From assembly GCA_049521055.1 (NCBI GenBank), contig JBEKPE010000009.1, positions 1-33,631 on the forward strand: a stretch of DNA of 33,631 nucleotides. The letters are read 5' to 3'. The position numbers and the translations under genes are program-made. This DNA comes from FEN-987 sp049521055 (GTDB lineage: Archaea > Thermoproteota > Bathyarchaeia > 40CM-2-53-6). The notes under the pieces are model-generated. The model saw nothing but the letters and a program-made list of their open reading frames with translations. It was not told the DNA's origin and did not search any database. Within the stretch, counting starts at the first letter, position 1, and each line of letters opens with the position of its first letter. Positions 16,665 through 22,983 of this stretch are shown here, in pieces.

Positions 16665-16817
16665 ATGGGTTATGACAATAGAAGTGATCGCGCCCCGAGG
16701 CAAATGACGGACGTCAAATGCTCCGAATGCGGCGCTGATACGCAAGTACCGTTTGTGCCAACGTCTGGTAAACCGGTCTACTGTAGAGACTGTTACCAGA
16801 AGCACCGAAAATACTAG
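16665..16817 (+). CDS. CxxC-x17-CxxC zinc-ribbon small protein
   Basis: A 50-residue protein read from ATG at 16665. It begins MGYDNRSDRAPRQM, a start pattern common to this widespread small family. The core is KCSECGADTQVPFVPTSGKP then VYCRDCYQKHRKY, giving two CxxC knuckles 17 residues apart with the conserved 'tqVPF.Pt..kPVYCrdCyqkh' pattern. It binds one zinc; roles proposed for the family are nucleic-acid or protein binding, but none is established. A shorter ATG at 16704 would drop the conserved basic tail. The TAG stop lies inside a CTAGG/CCTAG hairpin. It is convergent with a second tiny zinc-finger gene at 16903. Very short genes like this are often missed. Confidence 0.85.
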   Translation: MGYDNRSDRAPRQMTDVKCSECGADTQVPFVPTSGKPVYCRDCYQKHRKY

Positions 16818-16861
16818 GCTAAGATCCTAGGAACGGTAAGGGCGGAAAATCCCAGTTTTTT
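16814..16861 (+). terminator. Hairpin plus T6 after the CxxC protein
   Basis: CTAGG (16814-16818) pairs with CCTAG (16826-16830) around a 7-nt loop, over the stop codon, and TTTTTT follows at 16856-16861. The T-run fits archaeal termination, which relies mainly on T-tracts. Confidence 0.45.
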
Positions 16862-16902
16862 ATTAAACGTCTTCGTGTGCGTGGCCTTATGGGCCTAGGG
16901 AA

Positions 16903-17016
16903 CTAGACTTTGGGGCAGTTCTTCTTGTGTAAGGGGAAGATTTCTGGACTGTTCGTTTCGAAACCACACTTATCGCACACAAATCGTTGTCCTTCCTTCT
17001 CGAACCTAGGCATCAT
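16903..17016 (-). CDS. 37-residue single zinc-finger-like micro-protein
   Basis: From ATG at 17014-17016 (or the adjacent ATG at 17011-17013) the minus strand encodes MMPRFEKEGQ, then RFVCDKCGFETNSPEIFPLH and KKNCPKV. Cys-x2-Cys, a His and a final Cys with the aromatic RFVCDKCGFE opening give a plausible C2HC zinc-finger fold. Basic residues around the knuckles fit nucleic-acid binding. It ends in TAG and is convergent with the CxxC gene at 16665, with 85 nt between. Short length makes chance possible, but the ordered zinc ligands and absence of rare residues argue for a gene. Function is unknown. Confidence 0.65.
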   Translation of the reverse strand: MMPRFEKEGQRFVCDKCGFETNSPEIFPLHKKNCPKV

Positions 17017-17054
17017 GATTAAACAACGCCATCAATGATCAACGATCAATGCTT

Positions 17055-17068
17055 TAGGGGTTCCCCTA
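17055..17068. promoter_or_regulatory. TAGGGG-TT-CCCCTA inverted repeat
   Basis: Six-bp perfect arms with a two-base centre, about 40 nt upstream of the C2HC micro-gene on the minus strand. The two-base loop is too tight for an RNA hairpin, so a DNA-binding site is more likely. The rest of 17017-17235 holds no gene I trust. Confidence 0.3.
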
Positions 17069-17235
17069 CCTCAACCTCGATAGGCCCGGCTTACTGGGAC
17101 CGGCAAATTGGGGTCAGAATTCCCCTCACTATCTCTGAGTTCAAACTCGGTGCGAATTGAAATATCCATCCGAGTACCAACTAGATCTGCTTACCCAGAA
17201 CTGGTTAGTCTTTTTGGTTTTCAAGAAGCATTTGG

Positions 17236-17442
17236 TTATGGGGTTACGTGGAGATCCTCGATTTGGTAGTTGAATTGTCTGCTACACCCGGCACAATCTG
17301 TTTGTGAGCTATTCGTCTCCATGATATAGTACCCTGATGCGCCATCCTGTTTTTCGAGCATCGAGGAAATGATGTTAGAACCCCCGCAATATGGGCATTG
17401 AAGAGCTAATAGGTGTCTATAGATCAATCCGGTTTCGACCAC
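17236..17442 (-). CDS. Small four-cysteine zinc-ribbon protein B
   Basis: A 68-residue protein with a GTG start. It has LQCPYCGGSN near residue 15 and TDCAGCSRQFNYQIEDLHV near the end, two CxxC pairs about 31 residues apart around a beta-rich middle (ASGYYIMETNSSQ). It resembles the neighbouring zinc-ribbon protein at 17424 in layout and overlaps its end by 19 nt, which suggests translational coupling and perhaps an ancient duplication. It is the last member of a run of small genes behind the xanthine dehydrogenase-like operon on this strand. The family is not recognised. A role as a zinc-bound binding or assembly protein is possible but not shown. Confidence 0.6.
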   Translation of the reverse strand: MVETGLIYRHLLALQCPYCGGSNIISSMLEKQDGASGYYIMETNSSQTDCAGCSRQFNYQIEDLHVTP

Positions 17443-17651
17443 TTTACTTCGTTAGCCACCTTTGAGACGCTTATGTCGACTGTTACTCGAAACGATAGTC
17501 GGCAATTTGGATTTGAGCATTGTTCGTGCTTAGCCAGCTCAGCGAAGATGTAGCCATCGGGGATCTCCTTTTGGTGTGGGACAATTTTAAGAGCGGAGTC
17601 ACAGTGGGGGCAACGGATCAATAGCCAACGACTTGTTGGACTACCCGACAT
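17424..17651 (-). CDS. Small four-cysteine zinc-ribbon protein A
   Basis: A 75-residue protein from an ATG. LIRCPHCDSALKIVP supplies one knuckle and EQCSNPNCRLSFRVTVDISV the second, a Cys-x4-Cys. The middle (PDGYIFAELAKHEQ) aligns loosely with SGYYIMETNSSQTD of its downstream neighbour, so the two are probably distant paralogues. It lies 14 nt after a predicted 49-residue protein and 171 nt after the hydroxylase Fe-S subunit, same strand. Acidic/basic balance and the repeated zinc layout speak for a real protein. No family name can be given. Confidence 0.65.
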   Translation of the reverse strand: MSGSPTSRWLLIRCPHCDSALKIVPHQKEIPDGYIFAELAKHEQCSNPNCRLSFRVTVDISVSKVANEVKWSKPD

Positions 17652-17665
17652 AGATTGAGTCTTCG

Positions 17666-17815
17666 TTATTCATACCTTACGAGGATTATCGGTTCTGTCG
17701 TTGAGTTCTGGATTAGGGTTAGCCATTTATCTCGTCCCATGACTTCAATCAATGCCTTCTCTGCGTAAGTTTTATCGTCTCGCCCAATGTGTAGTCTTAC
17801 GTAGAAAGCAATCAC
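17666..17815 (-). CDS. Predicted 49-residue protein behind the hydroxylase operon
   Basis: A GTG-started frame of 49 codons ending in TAA, 7 nt after the stop of the hydroxylase Fe-S subunit and 14 nt before zinc-ribbon protein A. The product starts MIAFYVRLHIGRDD, continues KTYAEKALIEVMGRDKWLTL, and ends STTEPIILVRYE: one helix between beta-like ends, with balanced charge. It fits exactly between its neighbours, which is the main argument for it. There is no Shine-Dalgarno and no known motif, and a frame of this length can occur by chance. If real it may be expressed with the hydroxylase. Confidence 0.45.
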   Translation of the reverse strand: MIAFYVRLHIGRDDKTYAEKALIEVMGRDKWLTLIQNSTTEPIILVRYE

Positions 17816-17822
17816 TTCTAAT

Positions 17823-18317
17823 TCATTTGTTCGTCCGGCCTACCGCCTTCTTGGAGGCAAGCAGGACTGCTTGAAGTTGTTGTTGATATCCGGTACATCT
17901 ACAAAGATTACCTGAAAGGTAACGTTTGAGTTCGTCCTCTGTAATGTTCGGTTTCTCCTTCAACAAGGCGGAAGCGGTCATTATCATTCCGGGAATGCAA
18001 TATCCGCATTGGGCCGCGTCTAGTTCGATGAACGCTTCCTGAACTGGATGAAGTGCCGCTTCACTTCCTAACCCTTCGATAGTTGTGATCTCATGCCCAT
18101 CCAATTGTGGAGCCAGCACGAGGCATGAGGTGACAGGTTTTCCGTCCATTAGGACGGTACAGGCCCCACATTCGCCCGTGTCGCAACCTTTCTTCACACC
18201 AGTAGTGCCGACTTCGTCATGTAGGAAATCACAGAGAGTTAGGTTCGGTAGAATCTTCCTATGGAGGAGCGTTCCGTTGATTGTGCATGTTACTTCGACC
18301 GATGGTTCTGGCTTCAT
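17823..18317 (-). CDS. Xanthine dehydrogenase-type 2Fe-2S subunit
   Basis: A 164-residue small subunit of a molybdenum hydroxylase. The N-terminal plant-type 2Fe-2S cluster is bound by Cys45, 50, 53 and 65 (GCDTGECGACTVLMDGK). The second all-helical cluster uses Cys104, 107, 139 and 141 (QCGYCIPGM; LCRCTGYQ). It passes electrons from the molybdenum site to FAD. Its ATG overlaps the FAD-subunit stop by 4 nt, so it is the third gene of a large-medium-small order. Length is typical of CoxS/XdhC-like subunits. Electron acceptor and substrate depend on the other subunits. Confidence 0.95.
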   Translation of the reverse strand: MKPEPSVEVTCTINGTLLHRKILPNLTLCDFLHDEVGTTGVKKGCDTGECGACTVLMDGKPVTSCLVLAPQLDGHEITTIEGLGSEAALHPVQEAFIELDAAQCGYCIPGMIMTASALLKEKPNITEDELKRYLSGNLCRCTGYQQQLQAVLLASKKAVGRTNK

Positions 18318-19213
18318 CGCTCGATCCCCCGCGCTATGTTCACGACTTTCTTGATGGACCTTTTCGTGAGGACGCGGACGAGTTGTCTTCTGTATTCGGC
18401 GCTAGCCCTCACATCGGTTATTGGCCTGCTTTCATCTCCAGCAGTTTTGGCGACAGCATCAATTGTCTCTTCCGTGACTGGGCTTCCAGTAAGTTTCTCA
18501 GAACTTTTCTTTGCTAAAAGAGGAGTGGGCGCGACTGCTCCGAGAGCGATTCTGCTGGTTCCGAAGTCGTTGCCTTTCACTTCGGAAGCCACCGCAACTG
18601 AAACTACGGATATTACGTTCTCATTTCGTTTTGCAGCTCGCATCCAGTAGCTCGAAACACCCTGGGCTTGAGGGATCTCGATGGATGTGATCACTTCATC
18701 TGGGCGGATTGCAGTCCTCTTTACGCCCGTAAAGAAATCTTCCACTGGCATCGTTCTCTCCCCGCTTTTGGCTTGCAGGGTTACTTTCGCTGAGAGGGTA
18801 ATGAGCGGCGGCGCCGTGTCGGCGGCGGGAGAACCGTTGGCCAGATTCGCTCCGATCGTTCCGAGATTTCGGATCTGGTAAGTTCCGACTTGTGAAGCCG
18901 CCTCACTCAAAGCCCTCGCGAAACGTTTGATATTCGGGTTCAGTTCAAGTTCGGTGTAAGTTGTCATTGCACCGATTCGTAGACTGTTCTTAGTCAGGGT
19001 TATTCCGGATAATGTGGACCGAAGGCGGCTAAGGTCGATTATTGTTTCGGGGTGGATTGAGCGTAGTTTTAGGGCGATTGTCAGGTCGGTTCCGCCTGCG
19101 ATCATCTTTGCCTTTGAACCATACTGGGTCAGCGCCTCGAGTAATTCGCCCATGTTGTTTGGTCTTAGGTAGTTGAATGGGGCGATTGGCGCTAGGTATT
19201 GGAACGATTTCAT
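18314..19213 (-). CDS. Xanthine dehydrogenase-type FAD subunit
   Basis: A 299-residue CoxM/XdhB-type FAD-binding subunit. The FAD pyrophosphate loop is MIAGGTDLTIALKLR, and the second FAD motif is TIGANLANGSPAADTAPPL. The C-terminal CO-dehydrogenase-flavoprotein domain is complete (TSRIALGAVAPTPLLAKK; EYRRQLVRVLTKRS). It takes electrons from the 2Fe-2S subunit and hands them to NAD+ or another acceptor. No extra Fe-S cysteines are present. It overlaps both neighbours by 4 nt (ATGA junctions), a tightly coupled operon. Confidence 0.95.
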   Translation of the reverse strand: MKSFQYLAPIAPFNYLRPNNMGELLEALTQYGSKAKMIAGGTDLTIALKLRSIHPETIIDLSRLRSTLSGITLTKNSLRIGAMTTYTELELNPNIKRFARALSEAASQVGTYQIRNLGTIGANLANGSPAADTAPPLITLSAKVTLQAKSGERTMPVEDFFTGVKRTAIRPDEVITSIEIPQAQGVSSYWMRAAKRNENVISVVSVAVASEVKGNDFGTSRIALGAVAPTPLLAKKSSEKLTGSPVTEETIDAVAKTAGDESRPITDVRASAEYRRQLVRVLTKRSIKKVVNIARGIER

Positions 19214-21504
19214 GAGTTATCTCTTGCCGCTAGAGCCGTCTGAACTCGTTCTGGGGTGTAAGGAAATGTTCGAATTGGAAATCCGAGGGCGTGGTAGACG
19301 GCGTTGCCGACTGCGGCCGCGACGGGTTCGATTGGTGGCTCGCCTATCCCCTTCGCTCCAAACGGCCCGTTTTCTAAGTCAGGAGCCTCGACCAGAATTG
19401 GTTTGATTGTTGAGACGTCCGCAAAGGTTGGAATGTAGTAGTCGAGGAATCCAGGATTCATGATTTGCCCTTTGTCCCCGATCAGAAGCTCCTCCATCAG
19501 GGCGTATCCGAGGCCTTGAACGACACCGCCGTAAACCTGGCTCTTGAATTGAGTTGGAAGAATCACAGTGCCAGAATCGTGAGCGGCGACATAGTTCAGT
19601 AAGTCTACTTTTCCGGTTTCAACGTCAACTTGAACTTCCGCGACGTGAACAGCCCATGAATACGACTTCCAAGGCGAACCTTCTCCCTTTTCCTTATCCC
19701 AGTTGATGCCTGTTGCACGGTTCCATGCTTCTTCCCTAAGGTCAAGTCCTTTGCGTCTGCATTCACGCACGAGTTCAGCGAAGGCAAACGCTTTCGTGCC
19801 GGACCCGCGCTTTATCGTATCGTTTTCCCAGAGTAGGTCTTCTGGTTTGCAGGATAGGGACTCCGCGGCTACTCGCGCCATTTTGTCTTTAAGTTGATTT
19901 GCCGCGAGATAGAGCGCCTTACCGCCCATTACGGTGCTTCTGGAAGCGACCGTGGGGCCTGAATCTAACGCAAGATTCGTATCCACCATCTCGACGTTGA
20001 TCTTCGTCTTATTCAGGCCCAGTACCTTGGCGACGATCTTCACGAAACCCGTGTAGATCCCTTGACCGTACTCAGTCATCCCGGTGAATACTTGTACAGT
20101 CCCATCTTGGGTCACTTGAACAATCCCAGATCCAACGTCTACGCCAAGCGGCCCTAGGCTCGTAGGATGAATCATGCAGGCCATGCCTATGCCACGACGT
20201 AGCTCGCCAACCTGTGGTTTCGAGTACAACTGCCTCTTGTTCCTCCATCCGGACTCCTCAGCAGCTTTTAGCAAACATTCTTCGAGGCCAACGCTGCTGG
20301 AGAGTAGTTGTCCGGTGGCCGTCTTTGATCCAACTCGAAGGATGTTATTGCGTCTGAATTCGAAGGGGTCCATGTGCAGTTGCTCAGCTGCCTCATCCAT
20401 CTGGAGTTCTGCGGCGAAGAGCGCTTGGGGCTTACCGAAACCTCTGAATGCACCCATTGGGACTTTGTTCGTGTAAGCTACCGTTCCATCTACCTGCACG
20501 TTGGGGACATCGTACGCGCCTGAGACCAAGCACACCGACTGGAACAGGACGCGTGAGCTCAGTGATGCGTAGGATCCTCCGTCAAGCAAGACGTTCGCTT
20601 CAACCGCCGTAATCTTTCCCTTACGAGTAACTCCCATCTTTCTCTCGATTCTGATGGGATGTCGTTTGGGATGGAAGATTGTGGATTCTTCTCGCGAAAA
20701 GGCAAGAAGGGCAGGTTTCTTGGTGAGGTAAGTGGCTAGAGCAGCTCTAGCGCAAACCTCGTCCGGAGCGTCCTCCTTCCCCCCGAATGCTCCGCCCGTT
20801 GGCGCTAGAATTATTCGGATATTTGAAACAGCTTTTCCAAGAACAACCTTTACCGCCTTTTCTACTGCAAATGGACATTGCATCGAGCCGAGGACGGCGA
20901 TACCATCAGGTATCGGATAGGCTAGAGCGGCTTCAGTCTCAAGATACGCTTGCTCTTGGATAGGGGTCTGATAGGTGCCATTAACCACAACATCGGCTTC
21001 GCGAAATCCTTTCTCCACATCTCCTTTTCTAACGAGGAAGCTATCAAGAAAGTTACCTTTCTCGTGAATGTTTACAGCGTCGCTCTTCAGAGCTTCCTGA
21101 GGATCGTAGACTGCTGGGAGCGGTTCGTAATGTACCTTCACGGCTTCGACGCCGGTTTCAGCGGCCTCGGGAGTCGTAGCGATCACCATAGCTACCGTGT
21201 CGCCGACGAACCTAACTTTCTGATCGCAGAACAAGGGTTGGTCTTGTATGAAAAAACCTACCTCATTAGCTCCTGGAACATCCTTGCCAGTTACAACCCT
21301 GACCACGCCGCTAATTTTTTCGGCAGCTGAAAAGTCAATCCTCTTGACAATGGCGTGCGGGTGTGGAGAACGAACAAGCCTCAGATAAAGAGCCGATTGA
21401 TCAATCATGTCAGTAGTATACCTAGTCTTGCCGAGCACCTTCTGTAAAGCGTCAACGCGTGTCTCCTCGTCATTTGATCGTTCAACACGCTCAAGAGTTT
21501 GCAT
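19210..21504 (-). CDS. Xanthine dehydrogenase-type molybdopterin subunit
   Basis: A 764-residue catalytic subunit of the xanthine oxidase family. Cofactor and active-site signatures are PTGGAFGGKEDA (236-246), AFRGFGKPQ with Arg354, EQAYLETEAA with Glu189, and GAKGIGEPPIEP with the general-base Glu722. Carbon monoxide dehydrogenase has an AYxCSFR loop instead, which is absent, so this is a hydroxylase of a heterocycle or aldehyde. Glu/Arg in the purine-binding positions fits xanthine dehydrogenase, but nicotinate, aldehyde and other hydroxylases share the pattern. It is first in the operon, divergent from a MoaD-like gene, with a 24-bp palindrome just upstream. The molybdenum cofactor is assumed from the family. 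Confidence 0.93.
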   Translation of the reverse strand: MQTLERVERSNDEETRVDALQKVLGKTRYTTDMIDQSALYLRLVRSPHPHAIVKRIDFSAAEKISGVVRVVTGKDVPGANEVGFFIQDQPLFCDQKVRFVGDTVAMVIATTPEAAETGVEAVKVHYEPLPAVYDPQEALKSDAVNIHEKGNFLDSFLVRKGDVEKGFREADVVVNGTYQTPIQEQAYLETEAALAYPIPDGIAVLGSMQCPFAVEKAVKVVLGKAVSNIRIILAPTGGAFGGKEDAPDEVCARAALATYLTKKPALLAFSREESTIFHPKRHPIRIERKMGVTRKGKITAVEANVLLDGGSYASLSSRVLFQSVCLVSGAYDVPNVQVDGTVAYTNKVPMGAFRGFGKPQALFAAELQMDEAAEQLHMDPFEFRRNNILRVGSKTATGQLLSSSVGLEECLLKAAEESGWRNKRQLYSKPQVGELRRGIGMACMIHPTSLGPLGVDVGSGIVQVTQDGTVQVFTGMTEYGQGIYTGFVKIVAKVLGLNKTKINVEMVDTNLALDSGPTVASRSTVMGGKALYLAANQLKDKMARVAAESLSCKPEDLLWENDTIKRGSGTKAFAFAELVRECRRKGLDLREEAWNRATGINWDKEKGEGSPWKSYSWAVHVAEVQVDVETGKVDLLNYVAAHDSGTVILPTQFKSQVYGGVVQGLGYALMEELLIGDKGQIMNPGFLDYYIPTFADVSTIKPILVEAPDLENGPFGAKGIGEPPIEPVAAAVGNAVYHALGFPIRTFPYTPERVQTALAARDNS

Positions 21505-21553
21505 GAATTCACCGAATTAGAAATGCCCTATCAGATTGTGTTCTAATTAACGT

Positions 21554-21577
21554 AACTCTAGAATATCTTCTAGAGTT
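21554..21577. promoter_or_regulatory. Perfect 24-bp interrupted palindrome, putative operator
   Basis: Arms AACTCTAGAA and TTCTAGAGTT are exact reverse complements around TATC. The site lies 50 nt upstream of the hydroxylase ATG, directly behind an AT-rich TATA candidate (TTAATTA on the minus strand, about 21544-21550), the usual place of an archaeal activator or a repressor overlapping BRE. It is shared with the divergent MoaD-like gene. Confidence 0.6.
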
Positions 21578-21600
21578 GTTTGTTGTGACGCGCACATAAT

Positions 21601-21614
21601 CGCATTCGAATGCG
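21601..21614. promoter_or_regulatory. Perfect 14-bp palindrome CGCATTCGAATGCG
   Basis: Uninterrupted palindrome in the same intergenic region, 23 nt from the 24-bp repeat. An alternative pairing ACGCGCA (21588-21594) with TGCGCGT (21611-21617) overlaps it. It may be a second protein site; no T-tract follows, so it is not a terminator. Confidence 0.45.
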
Positions 21615-21727
21615 CGTTGAATAGACGGAGAGTGAAATGTAAATGCCTCACTCGACATCTATAGAGGATAACTCGCCATGAAGATGCATTAGATAGCGGC
21701 GGGCATTTTGCTAAGGAGTCTGCGAGA

Positions 21728-22009
21728 TTGAGTTCCGTATCTGTCACCGTGAGCGCGTTCGGTTTGTGGCAGATGGTGTTAGGAACTAAGAGACAGCAGG
21801 TTGAAACGAATGGCCACACGGTCCGTGATCTCATCGCGACTTTGAATAAGATGGCTTCAGGGAAATTGCAAGGGGAAATTATCGGCGACGACGGTAGATT
21901 GGATCCTAAATTCAAGATATTCGTAAACGGAAGAGAAAGCGTCACTCTGACGACTCAGTTGACTGATGGTGACGATGTTGTTCTCTTCGGGGTTATCGAC
22001 GGTGGCTAA
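21728..22009 (+). CDS. MoaD/ThiS-like sulfur carrier
   Basis: A 93-residue beta-grasp protein that ends in Gly-Gly (GVIDGG), the site that is adenylylated and thiocarboxylated. The pattern VSVTVSAFGLWQMV, HTVRDLIATL, FKIFVNGRESV and LTDGDDVVLFG is MoaD/ThiS-like. It delivers sulfur for molybdopterin synthesis or another sulfur transfer. A TTG start is supported by AAGGAG at 21713-21718, nine nt before it. It diverges from the hydroxylase operon and is convergent with the LLM gene, one base apart. The context suggests cofactor supply for the hydroxylase, but no MoaE or MoeB is in the window. Confidence 0.82.
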   Translation: MSSVSVTVSAFGLWQMVLGTKRQQVETNGHTVRDLIATLNKMASGKLQGEIIGDDGRLDPKFKIFVNGRESVTLTTQLTDGDDVVLFGVIDGG

Positions 22010-22010
22010 C

Positions 22011-22967
22011 TTAAGAGAAGGACGGTAGCAGCTCTTTGCCACATTCTTCTATCTGCTCGTCTATCTCCGAGAGTTTGGCTACGGAAGGCATCAATACGAG
22101 TTCCTGCACGCCTGCACTGACGAAGGATTCGACCGTGTTCGCGCAGTCCTTGGCCGTGCCAACTATTGCGCTGTTCGGCGTGGCTTCGCTCCATTTTGGC
22201 AAGTCACAATGTCCAACGATGAATTCGTTCGTTACACGTTGGGCTTCCGCTTGACTCCGATCGATTCTGATGGGGACCATGTCGCAGTTTCCAAACGTGC
22301 CCACATTCTTACCTGACGATTTCGCGCTCTCAAGTACCTTTAACCAACTCTTCTCGAAACTTTGCGGTGTATAGAAGTACGATATCCATCCGTCGGCGAG
22401 CTTACCCACTCGACGCAACACCGAGTCAACGTATCCTCCCATCCAAAGGGGCGGATGAGGTTTCTGGACCGGCTTGGGTTCCATTGTTACGTTCTTGAAT
22501 AAATATTGGCCGTACTCACCAGTCACCGCGTTCTCCGTCCATAAACGCTTCATAATCTCAATATTCGTTTGAAGGGTTCGGCCGCGAGTGTCAAACGGAT
22601 ACCCACAGGCTTGAAACTCTCGTTCGTACCAACCTGCGGCAACTCCAAGTGTTATTCGTCCTTCGCTTAGGTTGTCCAGTGTTGCTACTTGTTTGGTTAG
22701 GACCACTGGGTTTCTGATCGATAAAACCAGTATGCTTGTTCCTAGCCTGACTCGTTCTGTTCTCGCCGCAACCGCGGATAACATGGTCAACGAATCGTGA
22801 ACGGGAAAGACGCTCTTCGATCCAAGTAATATATGGTCCCAAACCCAGACTGATGAAAAACCCAATTCCTCGGCCCTCGTTGCGTGCTTGATTAGCGTCT
22901 TAGGGCTAATCGACTCTCCAGGCGCTACGTAGTTCTGTAACGTTAATCCGAACTTAACCCGTGACAT
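22011..22967 (-). CDS. LLM-class (F420/FMN-dependent) oxidoreductase 2
   Basis: A TIM-barrel flavin/F420 oxidoreductase. VKFGLTLQNYVAPGES, ELGFSSVWVWDHILLGS, VRLGTSILVLSIRNPVVLTKQ, LDNLSEGRITLGVAAGWYE and PHPPLWMGGYVDSVLRRVGK are typical signatures, and the length of about 318 residues fits. The ATG at 22965-22967 places the first strand at residue 4; a GTG at 22998-23000 would overlap the M20 gene by 17 nt and add 11 unmatched residues. It is the last gene of the CoA-transferase-M20-LLM unit. With oxidoreductase 1 it shows only family-level similarity, so the two likely have separate substrates. The substrate is unknown. Confidence 0.85.
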   Translation of the reverse strand: MSRVKFGLTLQNYVAPGESISPKTLIKHATRAEELGFSSVWVWDHILLGSKSVFPVHDSLTMLSAVAARTERVRLGTSILVLSIRNPVVLTKQVATLDNLSEGRITLGVAAGWYEREFQACGYPFDTRGRTLQTNIEIMKRLWTENAVTGEYGQYLFKNVTMEPKPVQKPHPPLWMGGYVDSVLRRVGKLADGWISYFYTPQSFEKSWLKVLESAKSSGKNVGTFGNCDMVPIRIDRSQAEAQRVTNEFIVGHCDLPKWSEATPNSAIVGTAKDCANTVESFVSAGVQELVLMPSVAKLSEIDEQIEECGKELLPSFS

Positions 22968-22983
22968 TGAATCGTCCAGCTTT

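Noticed and set aside
16456..16707. An 83-codon plus-strand frame before the CxxC protein
   Set aside because: It is rich in Trp and Arg with no domain pattern, and overlaps the well-supported CxxC gene in another frame.
16371..16805. A 144-codon minus-strand frame opposite the CxxC gene
   Set aside because: It lies antisense to the conserved zinc-ribbon gene and has an unnatural His/Arg/Phe-rich composition.
17130..17160. GAGTTCAAACTC resembling a tRNA T-arm
   Set aside because: It is a short inverted repeat without acceptor, D or anticodon stems on either strand.
17071..17169. A 32-codon minus-strand frame from ATG (MDISIRTEFELRDSEG...) upstream of the C2HC micro-gene
   Set aside because: Composition is protein-like, but it is short, has no motif, no Shine-Dalgarno and no close neighbour to anchor it.
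19210..21504. Carbon monoxide dehydrogenase large subunit
   Set aside because: The AYxCSFR active-site loop is missing; an AFRGFG loop of the xanthine dehydrogenase type is present.
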